A DNA stretch of 64,000 nucleotides from Paraburkholderia tuberum STM678 (GCF_902833905.1 NZ_CADFGP010000006.1:171098-235097), one strand, 5' to 3'. Shown: positions 43,457 to 54,937, numbered from the stretch's first letter. Translations and numbers: made by a program. The notes: generated from the sequence alone by a model not told the origin.

Positions 43457-44185
43457 ATGAACGCAATCGCTCCCACCCAAACGATCGACCACCGCGTCGA
43501 CGCACTCGACTGGCCGCGGATCGAACACGATCTCGATCAGTACGGCTGCGCCGCCGTGCCGCAACTGTTGACGCCCCGCGAATGCGACGCGCTGAGCGCG
43601 CTCTATACACGCGACGCGCTTTATCGCAGCCGCGTCGTCATGGCGCGCCACGGCTTCGGTCGCGGCGAATACAAGTACTTTGCGTATCCGCTGCCGTCGC
43701 TCGTCGGCGGCTTGCGCGGTGCCCTTTATCCGCACCTCGTGCCGGTCGCGAACCGCTGGAACATGGCGATGGGCATCGACGTGCGCTATCCGCCGAAACA
43801 TGCGGATTTCATTCGACGCTGCCATGACGCCGGCCAGGTGCGTCCGACGCCGCTGATCCTGCAATACGGCGAGGGCGATTTCAACTGCCTGCATCAGGAT
43901 CTGTACGGCGAACACGTGTTCCCGCTGCAGGTTGCGGTACTGCTGTCGGAGCCGGGGCGCGACTTCACAGGCGGCGAGTTCGTGATGACCGAGCAGCGTC
44001 CGCGCATGCAGTCGCGTGCCGAAGTCGTGCCGCTCGCGAAGGGCGACGCGGTCGTGTTCGCCGTGAACAGCCGGCCCGTGCAGGGTACGCGCGGGCCGTA
44101 TCGCGTGAATCTGCGGCACGGCGTGAGCCGCCTGCGCTCGGGACATCGGCATACGGTCGGCATCATCTTTCATGATGCGCTGTGA
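43457..44185 (+). CDS. 2OG-Fe(II) oxygenase (Oxygenase-NA family)
   Basis: Non-haem iron oxygenase of 242 aa. The facial triad is His146 and Asp148 in CLHQDLYG and probably His221 in NLRHGVSR, with an Arg nearby to bind 2-oxoglutarate. The block VAVLLSEPGRDFTGGEFVMT and SRPVQGTRGPYRVNLRHG identify the family once called DUF2086. Members are prolyl-hydroxylase-like and are thought to act on nucleic acids or proteins. The substrate is not known. It stands alone upstream of a LysR gene on the same strand. Confidence 0.85.
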   Translation: MNAIAPTQTIDHRVDALDWPRIEHDLDQYGCAAVPQLLTPRECDALSALYTRDALYRSRVVMARHGFGRGEYKYFAYPLPSLVGGLRGALYPHLVPVANRWNMAMGIDVRYPPKHADFIRRCHDAGQVRPTPLILQYGEGDFNCLHQDLYGEHVFPLQVAVLLSEPGRDFTGGEFVMTEQRPRMQSRAEVVPLAKGDAVVFAVNSRPVQGTRGPYRVNLRHGVSRLRSGHRHTVGIIFHDAL

Positions 44186-44289
44186 GGGCCGCTGTCGGCG
44201 CAATGGCGCAACACCGCGTGCCGTGAGACGATAACGGCCACGATTCCAGCGATCTGCCGCCATTGTCGTGAGATCCGTCGCCTCGTCCC

Positions 44290-45192
44290 ATGGAAAACCT
44301 GCTCAAGAAACTCGATCTGACTTCGCTGCGTCTGTTCGTCGCCGTTTGCCAGGAGCGCAATATCGCGCGCGCGGCGCAGCGCGAGTTCATCGCGTCGTCG
44401 GCGGTGAGCCGGCGCATCGCCGAGATCGAGGCGCTGATCGGCCTGCCGGTGATTCAGCGGCAGTCGCGCGGCATTACCGTGACGCCGGTCGGCGAGACCG
44501 TGCTGCGCTACGCGCTCGCGATCATCGGCAATATCGAGCAGATGAGCGCGGAGTTGTCGCGCTTTTCGACGGGCGTCAAAGGGCGCGTGAGGGTGGTCGC
44601 GAATCTGTCGTCGATCGTGCAGTTTCTGCCTGAAGACGTGGCCGCGTTCGGCCGCGCGTTCCCGGATGTAGCGATCGAACTCGAAGAAGAAAACAGCGCG
44701 GACGTGCTGCGTATCGTCGACGAACACGGCGCGGACTTCGGCATCTGCAATCCGGTTGCTGGCAGCGAGGCGTTCGAGCAGGTGCCGTACCGCCAGGACC
44801 GGCTCGCGGTGCTCGTGCCGGGTGGGCATCGGCTCGCCAGCGCGGCGCGGGTGAACTTCGACGATCTGTTGCACGACAGCTTCGTCGGCTTGCGCAGCGA
44901 AAGCGCGCTCACACGTTTGCTCGCGCAGCAGGCGGCGAGCGCGGGGCGGCAGCTCGAGGTGCGCATGCGCGTGAGCAGTCTCGATGCGCTGTGCCGGATG
45001 GTGCATGCGGGGCTCGGCATCGCGATCGTGCCCGAGCCGGTCGGCCTGCTCTACGTGAACACGCTCGACGTGCGGCTGCTGCCGCTTGCCGATGCGTGGG
45101 CGGAGCGTCATCTGATCATCATCTTCAAGGCGCGCGAGCAGTTGAGCGCGAGCGCGGCCGCGCTGGTGTCGTTCCTCGGCAATCCGCCTTAG
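44290..45192 (+). CDS. LysR-family regulator of the aconitase/MFS cluster
   Basis: Regulator of 300 aa. The HTH (about 9-68; LTSLRLFVAVCQERNIARAA, ASSAVSRRIAEIE) is followed by the effector domain (GVKGRVRVVANLSSIVQFLP onwards). It is followed on the same strand, 133 bp later, by a permuted aconitase-family gene and an MFS transporter. This LysR-first, same-direction arrangement is common in Burkholderiales catabolic clusters. It probably activates them in response to a tri- or dicarboxylate, which is inference. Confidence 0.85.
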   Translation: MENLLKKLDLTSLRLFVAVCQERNIARAAQREFIASSAVSRRIAEIEALIGLPVIQRQSRGITVTPVGETVLRYALAIIGNIEQMSAELSRFSTGVKGRVRVVANLSSIVQFLPEDVAAFGRAFPDVAIELEEENSADVLRIVDEHGADFGICNPVAGSEAFEQVPYRQDRLAVLVPGGHRLASAARVNFDDLLHDSFVGLRSESALTRLLAQQAASAGRQLEVRMRVSSLDALCRMVHAGLGIAIVPEPVGLLYVNTLDVRLLPLADAWAERHLIIIFKAREQLSASAAALVSFLGNPP

Positions 45193-45325
45193 ACGATTCC
45201 ACCACCCGCACTGCGCGCCACCGCTCCGCCATCGAGCATTCGCGAAACGAGACGGCAGCGTTGCCGCACCGGCACTTCGGCATCCGCCTTGCGCGCCGTA
45301 TAGTGAGCGCAAGGAGAATGCAGTG

Positions 45326-47281
<1,956 letters not shown>

Positions 47282-47415
47282 AATGCTGGCCGGACTCCGG
47301 CCGACCCATCGTGGCGCGTGCGACGCGCGACAAGACGCAAGGCCGGCATCGAACCGGCCGCGGTAAGCGATCAGCCCTGCCGTAAAAGCAGTCGCAACAG
47401 AAGGAGACAGACAAC

Positions 47416-48906
47416 ATGGCATTCCCCGATCCCGCGGGGTCCGTCGCGCGCAGCGGCGGTACCGTGGCGCATTCCACTGACGCGGCCGGCAGCGCCGAGC
47501 GCGGCGCGCCCGCGCAGGTGACGGGCCACGCATCGCTCGACGCCGGCAGCATTTCGGCGCGCCTCGACCGCTTGCCCGCCACGCGCTCCGTCTGGAAGCT
47601 GGTGGTGCTGCTGAGCCTCGGCTTCTTCTTCGAACTCTACGACCTGCTGTACTCCGGCTATATCGCGCCGGGCCTCGTGAAAAGCGGCATGTTGACCGCG
47701 ACCACGCATGGCCTGTTCGGCTCGACCGGCGTCGCGAGTTTCATCGCCGCGCTGTTTGGCGGCCTGTTTATCGGCACGATCGCGTGCGGTTTCCTCGCGG
47801 ATCGCTTCGGGCGGCGCGCGGTGTTCACCTGGTCGCTGCTGTGGTACACCGCGGCGAACCTCGTGATGGCGTTTCAGGAGACCGCGACGGGCCTTAATTT
47901 CTGGCGCTTCGTCGCCGGTGTCGGCATCGGCGTCGAACTGGTGACGATCGGCACGTACATCTCCGAGCTGGTGCCGAAGCAGATCCGCGGCCGCGCGTTC
48001 GCGTGCGAGCAGGCGGTCGGCTTCACGGCCGTGCCGGTGGTCGCGTTTCTATCGTTTCTGCTGGTGCCGCGCACGCTGTTCGGTCTGGACGGCTGGCGCT
48101 GGGTCGTGCTGATCGGCGCGCATGGCGCGCTATTCGTCTGGTGGATTCGCCGCGCGTTGCCGGAAAGCCCGCGCTGGCTCGCGCAGCAAGGACGTCTCGC
48201 CGAAGCCGACCGCGTGATGAACGCGCTCGAGGCGAAGGTACGTCACGAATATGGCCGCGAGTTGCCGCCGCCGGCGCCGCCGGTGCCGATCCCACCGCGC
48301 GGCAGCTTCCGCGACATGTGGGTGCCGCCGTACCGCAGCCGCACGCTGATGATGACGATCTTCAACATCTTCCAGACGGTCGGCTTCTATGGCTTCGCGA
48401 ACTGGGTGCCGACGCTGCTGATCAAGCAGGGCATCACGATCACGACGAGCCTGATGTATTCGAGCGTGATCGCATTGGCCGCGCCGCTCGGTCCGATCAT
48501 CGGGCTGTTTATCGGCGACCGCTTCGAGCGCAAGACGGTGATCGTCGTGATGGCCGGCGTCAATATCGTGTGCGGGTTGTGGTTCAGTCAGGTATCGGGG
48601 GCGGTGCTCCTCGTGAGCCTCGGAGTGTGCCTGACGCTGGCCGGCAACATCATTTCGTACAGTTATCACGCGTACCAGACCGAACTGTTTCCGACCAGCA
48701 TCCGGGCGCGCGCGGTCGGCTTCGTCTACTCGTGGAGCCGCTTTTCCGCGATTTTCACGGCCTTTCTGATCGCGGCCGTGTTGCGCTACTTTGGCACGAC
48801 CGGCGTGTTCGTGTTCATCGCGGGCGCGATGCTGATCGTGATGCTGGCGATTGGCTTGATGGGGCCGAAGACGAAAGGGCTCGAACTCGAGAAGATATCC
48901 ACCTAG
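47416..48906 (+). CDS. MFS transporter, sugar-porter/metabolite:H+ type
   Basis: Secondary transporter of 496 aa with a long polar N-terminus (about 55 residues) and twelve spans. The MFS motif A is GFLADRFGRRAVF between spans 2 and 3, with PESPRWL after span 6. The sequence ELYDLLYSGYIAPGL in span 1 has the acidic pair found in organic-acid carriers. It starts 134 bp after the aconitase-family gene, behind AAGGAGACAG. It probably imports the acid that this enzyme consumes. Confidence 0.85.
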   Translation: MAFPDPAGSVARSGGTVAHSTDAAGSAERGAPAQVTGHASLDAGSISARLDRLPATRSVWKLVVLLSLGFFFELYDLLYSGYIAPGLVKSGMLTATTHGLFGSTGVASFIAALFGGLFIGTIACGFLADRFGRRAVFTWSLLWYTAANLVMAFQETATGLNFWRFVAGVGIGVELVTIGTYISELVPKQIRGRAFACEQAVGFTAVPVVAFLSFLLVPRTLFGLDGWRWVVLIGAHGALFVWWIRRALPESPRWLAQQGRLAEADRVMNALEAKVRHEYGRELPPPAPPVPIPPRGSFRDMWVPPYRSRTLMMTIFNIFQTVGFYGFANWVPTLLIKQGITITTSLMYSSVIALAAPLGPIIGLFIGDRFERKTVIVVMAGVNIVCGLWFSQVSGAVLLVSLGVCLTLAGNIISYSYHAYQTELFPTSIRARAVGFVYSWSRFSAIFTAFLIAAVLRYFGTTGVFVFIAGAMLIVMLAIGLMGPKTKGLELEKIST

Positions 48907-48910
48907 CGAA

Positions 48911-48930
48911 GGCCGGCTGTCGAGCCGGCC
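48911..48930 (+). terminator. GC-rich hairpin after the MFS gene
   Basis: GGCCGGC (48911-48917) pairs with GCCGGCC (48924-48930) around TGTCGA, 5 bp after the MFS stop. There is no T-run, so it is a weak or Rho-assisted terminator. Confidence 0.4.
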
Positions 48931-49017
48931 CGCCGCGATGTGCCGCATTGGCTATGCCCTCAATGGAATGCACGGTCAGAGCGCCGGCCTTCCTGCAAAG
49001 CGGGGTCCAGGACTGCT

Positions 49018-49389
49018 TCAGGTGCCCACAGGACGGATCGACAGCGCGTTCCTGACCGAAGTTACGCCGGGTACCCCTTTCGCCACCTCGGTTGCCCGGT
49101 CGCTTTCTGCCTGAAGCGGTACGCTGCCCTGCAGCGTGACAGCACCATCGCGGGCGCGAACTGTGATATTGGCCGTTGAGATGTTCCTGTCTCTCACCAG
49201 CGCATTTCGAACCTGACGCTGTAGCGCCCGGTTCGCTGCTTTCATTGACTTGTAATGCGATCGGGCTTCGGGCGTCGTGGTCGGGGCAGACGCAGGGGCG
49301 TTAGCGTTGCTCGCCTGCGCATAGGCGTGAATCGAACCCGAAATCAGAAGGGCGGTACCGACCAGTTTGACGGCGTGGATTGCTTTCAT
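49018..49389 (-). CDS. BON-domain periplasmic protein
   Basis: Exported protein of 123 aa. A signal peptide (MKAIHAVKLVGTALLISGSI, cut after AYA) precedes a linker and one BON domain (about 50-120). That domain has LQRQVRNALVRDRNISTANI, TVRARDGAVTLQGSVPLQAES and GVTSVRNALSIRP. The ribosome site GGAGAAG lies before ATG 49389. It shares the motif order with the BON protein at 40.9-41.3 kb, so the window has two paralogues, presumably in outer-membrane homeostasis. Confidence 0.85.
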   Translation of the reverse strand: MKAIHAVKLVGTALLISGSIHAYAQASNANAPASAPTTTPEARSHYKSMKAANRALQRQVRNALVRDRNISTANITVRARDGAVTLQGSVPLQAESDRATEVAKGVPGVTSVRNALSIRPVGT

Positions 49390-49881
49390 GCATCTTCTCC
49401 TGTCGTTGCAGATCGTTGGGGCTACAGATTCAGGGATATCACACACACGCCCCCACAATATTTCTGAGGCGGATCAAATGGCACTATAGGACAATAAAGG
49501 GTTAGGTCAAGCAACAATGCAAATCCCGCCAATTGCGCGAACAACCGAAGAAATTAGAATACTTCAAATTATGATGGCGCTCTAATTCTGTTGATAGGGT
49601 TGCAAATCAAAACCAGGGATTAGTTTTTTTCCGCCTTTAATCACGGATTACCGGTGTCTGATTGACATTTTTAGCCATCCCCGATGTAGCGGCACAGTTA
49701 CATTGCGCCGTCGATTTACGCCGGCCTCGAGAGCGCGGAGCATGCGATACGCGACCCGCGGCAACTCGCCCTGCCGCACCTTTGCTGTGCATGACACGCA
49801 CTCCGATGAAGAGGCCGAGCCGCCGTCCATGGTGAAGTAGGCAATTCGTCCATGCTCGCAGCCGCGCGTTCGCCGCCCCGA
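49390..49881. other. AT-rich intergenic region
   Basis: About 490 bp. The part from 49455 to 49670 is markedly AT-rich compared with the window, with T-runs near 49625. A 60-aa minus-strand frame (49648-49830) exists but has no ribosome site and no recognisable protein. No IS ends or long repeats were found. Confidence 0.5.
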
Positions 49882-52284
49882 TCAGAACAACTGCTTCTGC
49901 CCCGACATCAGCGTCGTGAAATCGTCGCGTAGCAACGGCAGAATCGCGTCGGCAACCGGCTGCAATTGCCGCGTCAGATAGTGCTCGTAGTCGATCGCCG
50001 AGCGCAGCGTTTCGAGCGGCTCGGGGCCGGCCACCGTCATCACATAGCTGATCCAGCCGCCGTTCTGATATTGCAGCGGACGTCCCTGCTGGCGATTGAA
50101 CTCATCGGCGACGCGTGCCGCGCGCACATGCGGTGGCACGTTGCGCTCGTAAGCGTCGATCGGTCTGCGCAACTGCTTACGATAGACGAGCTGATCGTCG
50201 AGCCGGCCGGCGAGCGTATCGCGCACATAGTCGCGCACGTAATCCTGATACGGCTGCTGCTTGAAGATGCGCCGATACAGTTCCTGCTGAAACTGCTGCG
50301 CAAGCGGCGTCCAATCGGTGCGCACGGTTTCGAGCCCTTTGTAGACCACGTCCTCGCGGCCGTCCGGCAATACCGTAAGTCCTGCGTAGCGTTTCTTGCT
50401 GCCTTCCTCGGCACCGCGCACCGTCGGCATGAAAAAGCGCCGATAGTGCCGCTCGAATTGCAGTTCCAACGCACTGTCGATACCGAAGCGCGCCTGCAGC
50501 TTCTGCCGCCACGCCGCGTTGATATGTTCGACGAGCGCGCGGCCGATGCGCGCGGCGTCTTCCTCGTCATGCGCGTGCCTGAGCCAGACGAAGGTCGAAT
50601 CGGTGTCGCCGTAAATCACTTCGTAGCCTTGCGCCTCGATCAGCTCGCGTGTCGTGTGCATGATCTCGTGGCCGCGCATCGTGATCGACGACGCAAGCCG
50701 CGGATCGAAGAAGCGGCAGCCGGTCGAGCCTAGCACGCCATAAAACGCGTTCATGATGATCTTCAGCGCCTGCGACAGCGGCTTGTTGTGCTCGCGCTTG
50801 GCCGCTTCGCGTGCCTGCCACACCTGCGCGACGATCGACGGTAAGCAGTGACGCGTGCGTGAAAAGCGCGCGCCGAGAAAGCCCGGCACCGAGCTCGCGT
50901 CGTCGGGATGCAGCATGCCTTCGACCAGACCGAGCGGGTCGATCAGAAACGTGCGGATGATCGACGGATACAGGCTCTTGTAGTCGAGCACGAGCACCGA
51001 GTCATAGAGCCCGGGCCGCGAATCCATCACGAAGCCGCCGGGGCTCGCGGCGCCGGCCACGTCGCCGAGATTCGGCGCGACATAGCCCTGCCGATGCATG
51101 CGCGGCATGTACAGATGCGTGAACGCCGCGACCGAGCCGCCGCTGCGATCGGCGGGCAGGCCGGTCACGGTCGCGCGTTCGAGCAGGAACGGCAGCAACT
51201 CGGTCTTCGCGAAGATACGCGTGACGAGCTCGCAGTCCTTCAGGTTGTAACGCGCGAGCGCGGGCTTGTCTTCGTCGAAGCGGCGCTGGATTTCGTCCAT
51301 GCGCTGATACGGATTGTCGATCGCTTTGCCTTCGCCCAGCACCGAGCGCGACACGTATTCGAGGCTGAACGACGGGAAGCTCCACGTCGCCGAACGCAAT
51401 GCCTCGATGCCGTCGATGACCCAACGACCCGCCACGCCCGCGAAAAAGTGATTGCGCGTGACGCCGTGTTCGCGCCACTCCATCACCGCGCCGCCTCGTC
51501 CGATGCGCAGCGGCACGCGATACTGCCCGGCATGTTGTTGCAGTACCTTCAGATCGAACTGCACGAGGTTCCAGCCGATGATCGCATCGGGATCGTGCCG
51601 CTCCATCCACTCGATCAGTTTTTCGAGCAGCTGTGCGCGGGTTTCGCAGTATTCGAGCTTGAAGTCGATGGCGTCGGTGACGTTGCCGATGTTGCCGAGG
51701 TTGCCATTCGGCGGCCCAAGCATATACACCTGCCGCTCGCCGCAGCCTTCGAGCGCGATCGAATATAGCTCGGCATGCGCGCTCGTTTCGATGTCGAGCG
51801 ACACGAGCTTCAACGGCGGACGATAGTCGTTGGACGGTTTGAGTTCGCTGTCGAGCCAGGGGCCATCGAGCCCCGGACCATTCTGCTGCGGCACGCCGCT
51901 GAACCACACCGGCGCGGTGATGAAGCGCTCCATCATGTAGCGCTCGGGCGGCTGGATATCGGCTTCGTAGACATCGACACCGCCTTCTCTGAGGCGCTTC
52001 TCGAAGCCCTTCAATTGCCGGTATTGCGCACAGTAAAGCCCGCTGACCGGCCGATGCTGGAAGTCGCGCAATTCGAGCGAACGCAGATCGAGCGGCGCGT
52101 CGCGGCGCAGGATCGTTTCGGCGCGTTCGCGATGTTCGGCCGGAATGAAGGCGACGGACGGCTGAGGGCGCAGACGGATGTGCCGCGGCCCGCTGTCCGT
52201 GGCCAGCCAGAACTCGATTTCCGTGCCGGCGGGCGTGTCCCGCCAATGTCGGGTCAAAATGAAACCCTGCTCGAACTCAGTCAA
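49882..52284 (-). CDS. polB: DNA polymerase II (family B)
   Basis: Translesion/restart DNA polymerase of about 800 aa. Proofreading exonuclease motifs are SLDIETSA, IIGWNLVQFDLKVL and YNLKDCELVT. Polymerase motifs are DYKSLYPSIIR (A), KIIMNAFYGVLGSTG (B) and YGDTDSTFVW (C), with all catalytic Asp present. The C-terminus QKQLF fits the sliding-clamp-binding motif of Pol II. The start chosen is the TTG at 52284, because it lies behind AAAGGTGGAAGT and gives the E. coli-like beginning (EFEQGFILTRHWRDTP). A TTG at 52308 is the alternative. No LexA box is visible upstream. Confidence 0.92.
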   Translation of the reverse strand: MTEFEQGFILTRHWRDTPAGTEIEFWLATDSGPRHIRLRPQPSVAFIPAEHRERAETILRRDAPLDLRSLELRDFQHRPVSGLYCAQYRQLKGFEKRLREGGVDVYEADIQPPERYMMERFITAPVWFSGVPQQNGPGLDGPWLDSELKPSNDYRPPLKLVSLDIETSAHAELYSIALEGCGERQVYMLGPPNGNLGNIGNVTDAIDFKLEYCETRAQLLEKLIEWMERHDPDAIIGWNLVQFDLKVLQQHAGQYRVPLRIGRGGAVMEWREHGVTRNHFFAGVAGRWVIDGIEALRSATWSFPSFSLEYVSRSVLGEGKAIDNPYQRMDEIQRRFDEDKPALARYNLKDCELVTRIFAKTELLPFLLERATVTGLPADRSGGSVAAFTHLYMPRMHRQGYVAPNLGDVAGAASPGGFVMDSRPGLYDSVLVLDYKSLYPSIIRTFLIDPLGLVEGMLHPDDASSVPGFLGARFSRTRHCLPSIVAQVWQAREAAKREHNKPLSQALKIIMNAFYGVLGSTGCRFFDPRLASSITMRGHEIMHTTRELIEAQGYEVIYGDTDSTFVWLRHAHDEEDAARIGRALVEHINAAWRQKLQARFGIDSALELQFERHYRRFFMPTVRGAEEGSKKRYAGLTVLPDGREDVVYKGLETVRTDWTPLAQQFQQELYRRIFKQQPYQDYVRDYVRDTLAGRLDDQLVYRKQLRRPIDAYERNVPPHVRAARVADEFNRQQGRPLQYQNGGWISYVMTVAGPEPLETLRSAIDYEHYLTRQLQPVADAILPLLRDDFTTLMSGQKQLF

Positions 52285-52359
52285 ACTTCCACCTTTAAAG
52301 CGGCGCAATCGCCTTGCGCGATTTTACCGCCGCAGGCAGGGACTGTTGAACGGGCAATG

Positions 52360-52386
52360 AAAAGGGCGCTTCGTACTGAAGCGCCC
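52360..52386 (-). terminator. Intrinsic terminator (minus strand)
   Basis: GGGCGCTTC (52364-52372) pairs with GAAGCGCCC (52378-52386) around a 5-nt loop. On the minus strand the stem is followed by TTTTC. It lies 54 bp beyond the end of the DUF2891 gene, which it probably terminates before polB. Confidence 0.75.
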
Positions 52387-52439
52387 CAACCAGCACGGCT
52401 TCATCTCTTCAAAGCCGGTTCAGTTCGTTCCCGGTTCGC

Positions 52440-53450
52440 TCAAGCTTCGAGCGCCAGCGTCGCGAACGTGGCGAGCCAGTGCTCGCCCATGTAGTCGCCG
52501 GTCACATGCGGCAGCGCGCTGTGCAGATGACGCTCGGCCGCATCGAACAGCACGGTGCGACGCACGTCGCCGGCGGGCAGCGCACGCGCGAGCGCACGCT
52601 GGCACCACGCGCGGCTCAGATTGAGGCCGTCCAGATGCGCGATCTTGCCGTCGCTGCGATCGGTCACGGTGACGGGCTCGAACAGCGTCGCCGGTTTTTT
52701 CGCGCCGAGGTCCGGCAGGAAGCGTCCGAACCAGTCGGTGAACTGCGCCGACGGCAACACACGCCGCATCAACTCCGCTTCCATCAGCGACGGCGACAGG
52801 AATTCGTCGCCGGCCGGCTCCCATGCCTGACACGCGACGTCGTCCAGATACCAGCGCTCCGCGGTGCTGACGATCAGCGCCTCGAGCGATTCGCGCGAGG
52901 TTTGCCGCGCGAAATCGAGCGTCAGCGCGAGCGCGAACGCCATGTTGAAGTGCGTGCCGACGCGCAGCGGATAGGTTGCTTTCGGCAGGAACTCCTCGAA
53001 GCGCTCGACGAACGCCTGAGTGAGCGGCGCGAACGTCTTCGCACAGCGCGCGGCTTCCGAGATTTTCATCGACTGCAACTGCGCGCCGAGCGCGAGCAGC
53101 CACGCCCAGCCATACGGCCGCTCGAAGCCGCGGTTGTGCGGCAGCTCCAGATACGCGAGTTCGCCGGCGACGTTCGCCGCGGTGAAATGCTCGTCGACCA
53201 CGGCGACGATGCGCGCGGCCTCGGGCAGATCGGGGAAGCGTTCGAGCAGATGCAGGATCAGCCAGTAACCGTGCACGCACGAATGCCAGTCGTAGCTGCC
53301 GTAGAAGATCGGATGCAAGGCGCGCGGACCCTGCACGTCCTGCGGTCCTTCAAGCGAGTGCGTGAGCTTGTTCGGGTATTCGCGCGTGAGGTGGGCGAGC
53401 GCGACATTGGCGAATCTGGACGCGAATTCGCGGGTGAGCTGGGTGGTCAT
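52440..53450 (-). CDS. DUF2891 family protein
   Basis: A 336-aa soluble, all-helical protein of the DUF2891 family. It has HPIFYGSYDWHSCVHGYW near residue 46, ELPHNRGFERPYGWAWLLAL near 103 and DEFLSPSLMEAELMRRVLP near 218. The repeated His and Trp/Tyr residues at the start of helices resemble the active centre of alpha/alpha-barrel enzymes, but no activity is known to me. In other Burkholderiales it sits with DUF969/DUF979 genes and a pyroglutamyl peptidase. Here the upstream neighbours survive only as fragments. Confidence 0.83.
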   Translation of the reverse strand: MTTQLTREFASRFANVALAHLTREYPNKLTHSLEGPQDVQGPRALHPIFYGSYDWHSCVHGYWLILHLLERFPDLPEAARIVAVVDEHFTAANVAGELAYLELPHNRGFERPYGWAWLLALGAQLQSMKISEAARCAKTFAPLTQAFVERFEEFLPKATYPLRVGTHFNMAFALALTLDFARQTSRESLEALIVSTAERWYLDDVACQAWEPAGDEFLSPSLMEAELMRRVLPSAQFTDWFGRFLPDLGAKKPATLFEPVTVTDRSDGKIAHLDGLNLSRAWCQRALARALPAGDVRRTVLFDAAERHLHSALPHVTGDYMGEHWLATFATLALEA

Positions 53451-53460
53451 CGGCGGTTCC

Positions 53461-53866
53461 TCAGAAGCGGAATACGAACACGTACGACAGTATGGTGTTG
53501 ACGATCGGCAATAGTAAAGCGGTCGGCCATTGCGCCTTGATCACGCCGTTCTGGTCCTTCAGTTCGAGCAGCGCGGCGGGGACGATGTTGAAGTTCGCCG
53601 CCATCGGCGTCATCAGCGTGCCGCAGAAACCAGATTCTTCGTTTCGACGAAAGGCGCGTACTTGAGCGTCAGCGTACCGACCAGCGTGATGAGAGCACGC
53701 GGCCGGTGGTGGCCGCATGCAGGCGCCCAAACGCGCTGACGATCTCCACCGTCTGCAAGCCGCCGGCCATCCCGGTCGCGACGCCGGCGATCGTCATCAC
53801 CAGCAGCGCGTTGAAGCGCAATGCGAAGCCGAGTGCCACGATCGGCACGCCAATCAAAACCCCCAT
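53461..53866 (-). pseudogene. Remnants of DUF969 and DUF979 membrane-protein genes
   Basis: Three pieces in different frames, in order on the minus strand. From ATG 53866 (good GGAGAG ribosome site), GVLIGVPIVALGFALRFNAL is the DUF969 N-terminus, breaking after about 50 residues. Near 53695-53620 a second frame reads ALITLVGTLTLKYAPFVETK, a DUF979-like segment. Near 53635-53461 a third frame reads GFCGTLMTPMAANFNIVPAA to the C-terminal LPIVNTILSYVFVFRF of DUF979. Two genes that normally total about 550 codons are reduced to some 400 bp by deletions. The products (paired inner-membrane proteins, possibly peptide or amino-acid permeases) must be absent. Confidence 0.75.
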
Positions 53867-53995
53867 CCGGCTCTCCTTGCTTCGTTTCCTCGACGCTTGG
53901 CGACGGAATCTAACGCGAGACTTTATTGATAAATAGTCGATAAAATCTACTCATCGGGTAAACGCCGAGAAAGTGGCAGCGTGTGCGGGAAACGA

Positions 53996-54913
53996 TCAAC
54001 CCGCGGTCATACCCTCCGCCGTCAACTGCCGCAACTGCTCCAGCAGCTTGACCGCCGGGCTCGGCAGAATCCCCTGGCGCCGCCGGAACGCGGTCAACGT
54101 GCGCCGCCCGACCACGCCTGGGACGCCAAGCGTATCGAACACGCCGGCCTTGCTTTCGGTCACGTACATCGTCGACGCCATCCAGCTCAGAAAGCCCGAA
54201 CGCGCGACCAGGCTCTTCAGCGCCGTGACCGAGCGCGTTTCGACGACGACGTTCGGCAGTCCCAGCCCGCGCTCGGCAAACACGCTCTGCATGTGCTCGA
54301 ACGGGCCGGTGCCGCGTGGCGGAATCGCCCAGCGTTCGCCCAGCGTGTCGGCGAGCGTGAGTTCGGGCTTGCGCCGCAGCGGATGATCGAGCGCGGCGAC
54401 CACGTAGCTCGCGTCTTCCCAGCGGCAATCGGCGATCGCGGTGATCTCGTCGGTATCGGGCACGGCCATGCTGAGCGCGAGATCGATCTGACGTTTGACG
54501 AGCGCATCGGCGAGCCGGTCCCACACGCCCTCGATGATCTCCACGCGCAGGTTCGGCCACTTCGTCAACACGCCGCTCACCGCGAGCGGCAGCACGAGGC
54601 TCGCGATGCTGCCGACCGCGCCGACGCGGATCGTGCCGCGCGCGAGGCCGCGCATCGCGTCGATTTCCTCGCGCGCCTGTTCGGCTTCGCGTTGCAACAG
54701 GATCGCATGCGGCAGCAGCGCCTCGCCGACCGCGGTCAGATGCATGCCGCGCGAATGCCGCTCGAACAGCGGCGCGCCGACCTGTTCCTCGAGACGGCGG
54801 ATGGTTCGGCTCAAGGCCGGCTGTGTGATGTGCAGCGCTTCGGCGGCGCGTCCGAGGCTGCCGCTCTCGACGATCACCGCGAACGCCTGCAGTTGTTGCA
54901 GGTTGTAAGTCAT
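53996..54913 (-). CDS. LysR-family regulator of the benzoylformate cluster
   Basis: Regulator of 305 aa. It has an N-terminal HTH (about 4-62; LQQLQAFAVIVESGSLGRAA, TQPALSRTIRRLE), then the effector domain from GTIRVGAVGSIASLVLPLAV. ATG 54913 gives the standard LysR beginning. It is divergent from the benzoylformate decarboxylase gene 104 bp away, so it very likely controls that operon with an aromatic 2-oxo acid or benzoate as effector. The effector is inference. Confidence 0.87.
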   Translation of the reverse strand: MTYNLQQLQAFAVIVESGSLGRAAEALHITQPALSRTIRRLEEQVGAPLFERHSRGMHLTAVGEALLPHAILLQREAEQAREEIDAMRGLARGTIRVGAVGSIASLVLPLAVSGVLTKWPNLRVEIIEGVWDRLADALVKRQIDLALSMAVPDTDEITAIADCRWEDASYVVAALDHPLRRKPELTLADTLGERWAIPPRGTGPFEHMQSVFAERGLGLPNVVVETRSVTALKSLVARSGFLSWMASTMYVTESKAGVFDTLGVPGVVGRRTLTAFRRRQGILPSPAVKLLEQLRQLTAEGMTAG

Positions 54914-54937
54914 GCCGAAAGGTAATGCCTTTTTGCG

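Noticed and set aside
49648..49830. 60-aa minus-strand frame before polB
   Set aside because: It has a Cys pair and some charged residues but no ribosome site and no recognisable family, so it was left as part of the intergenic description.
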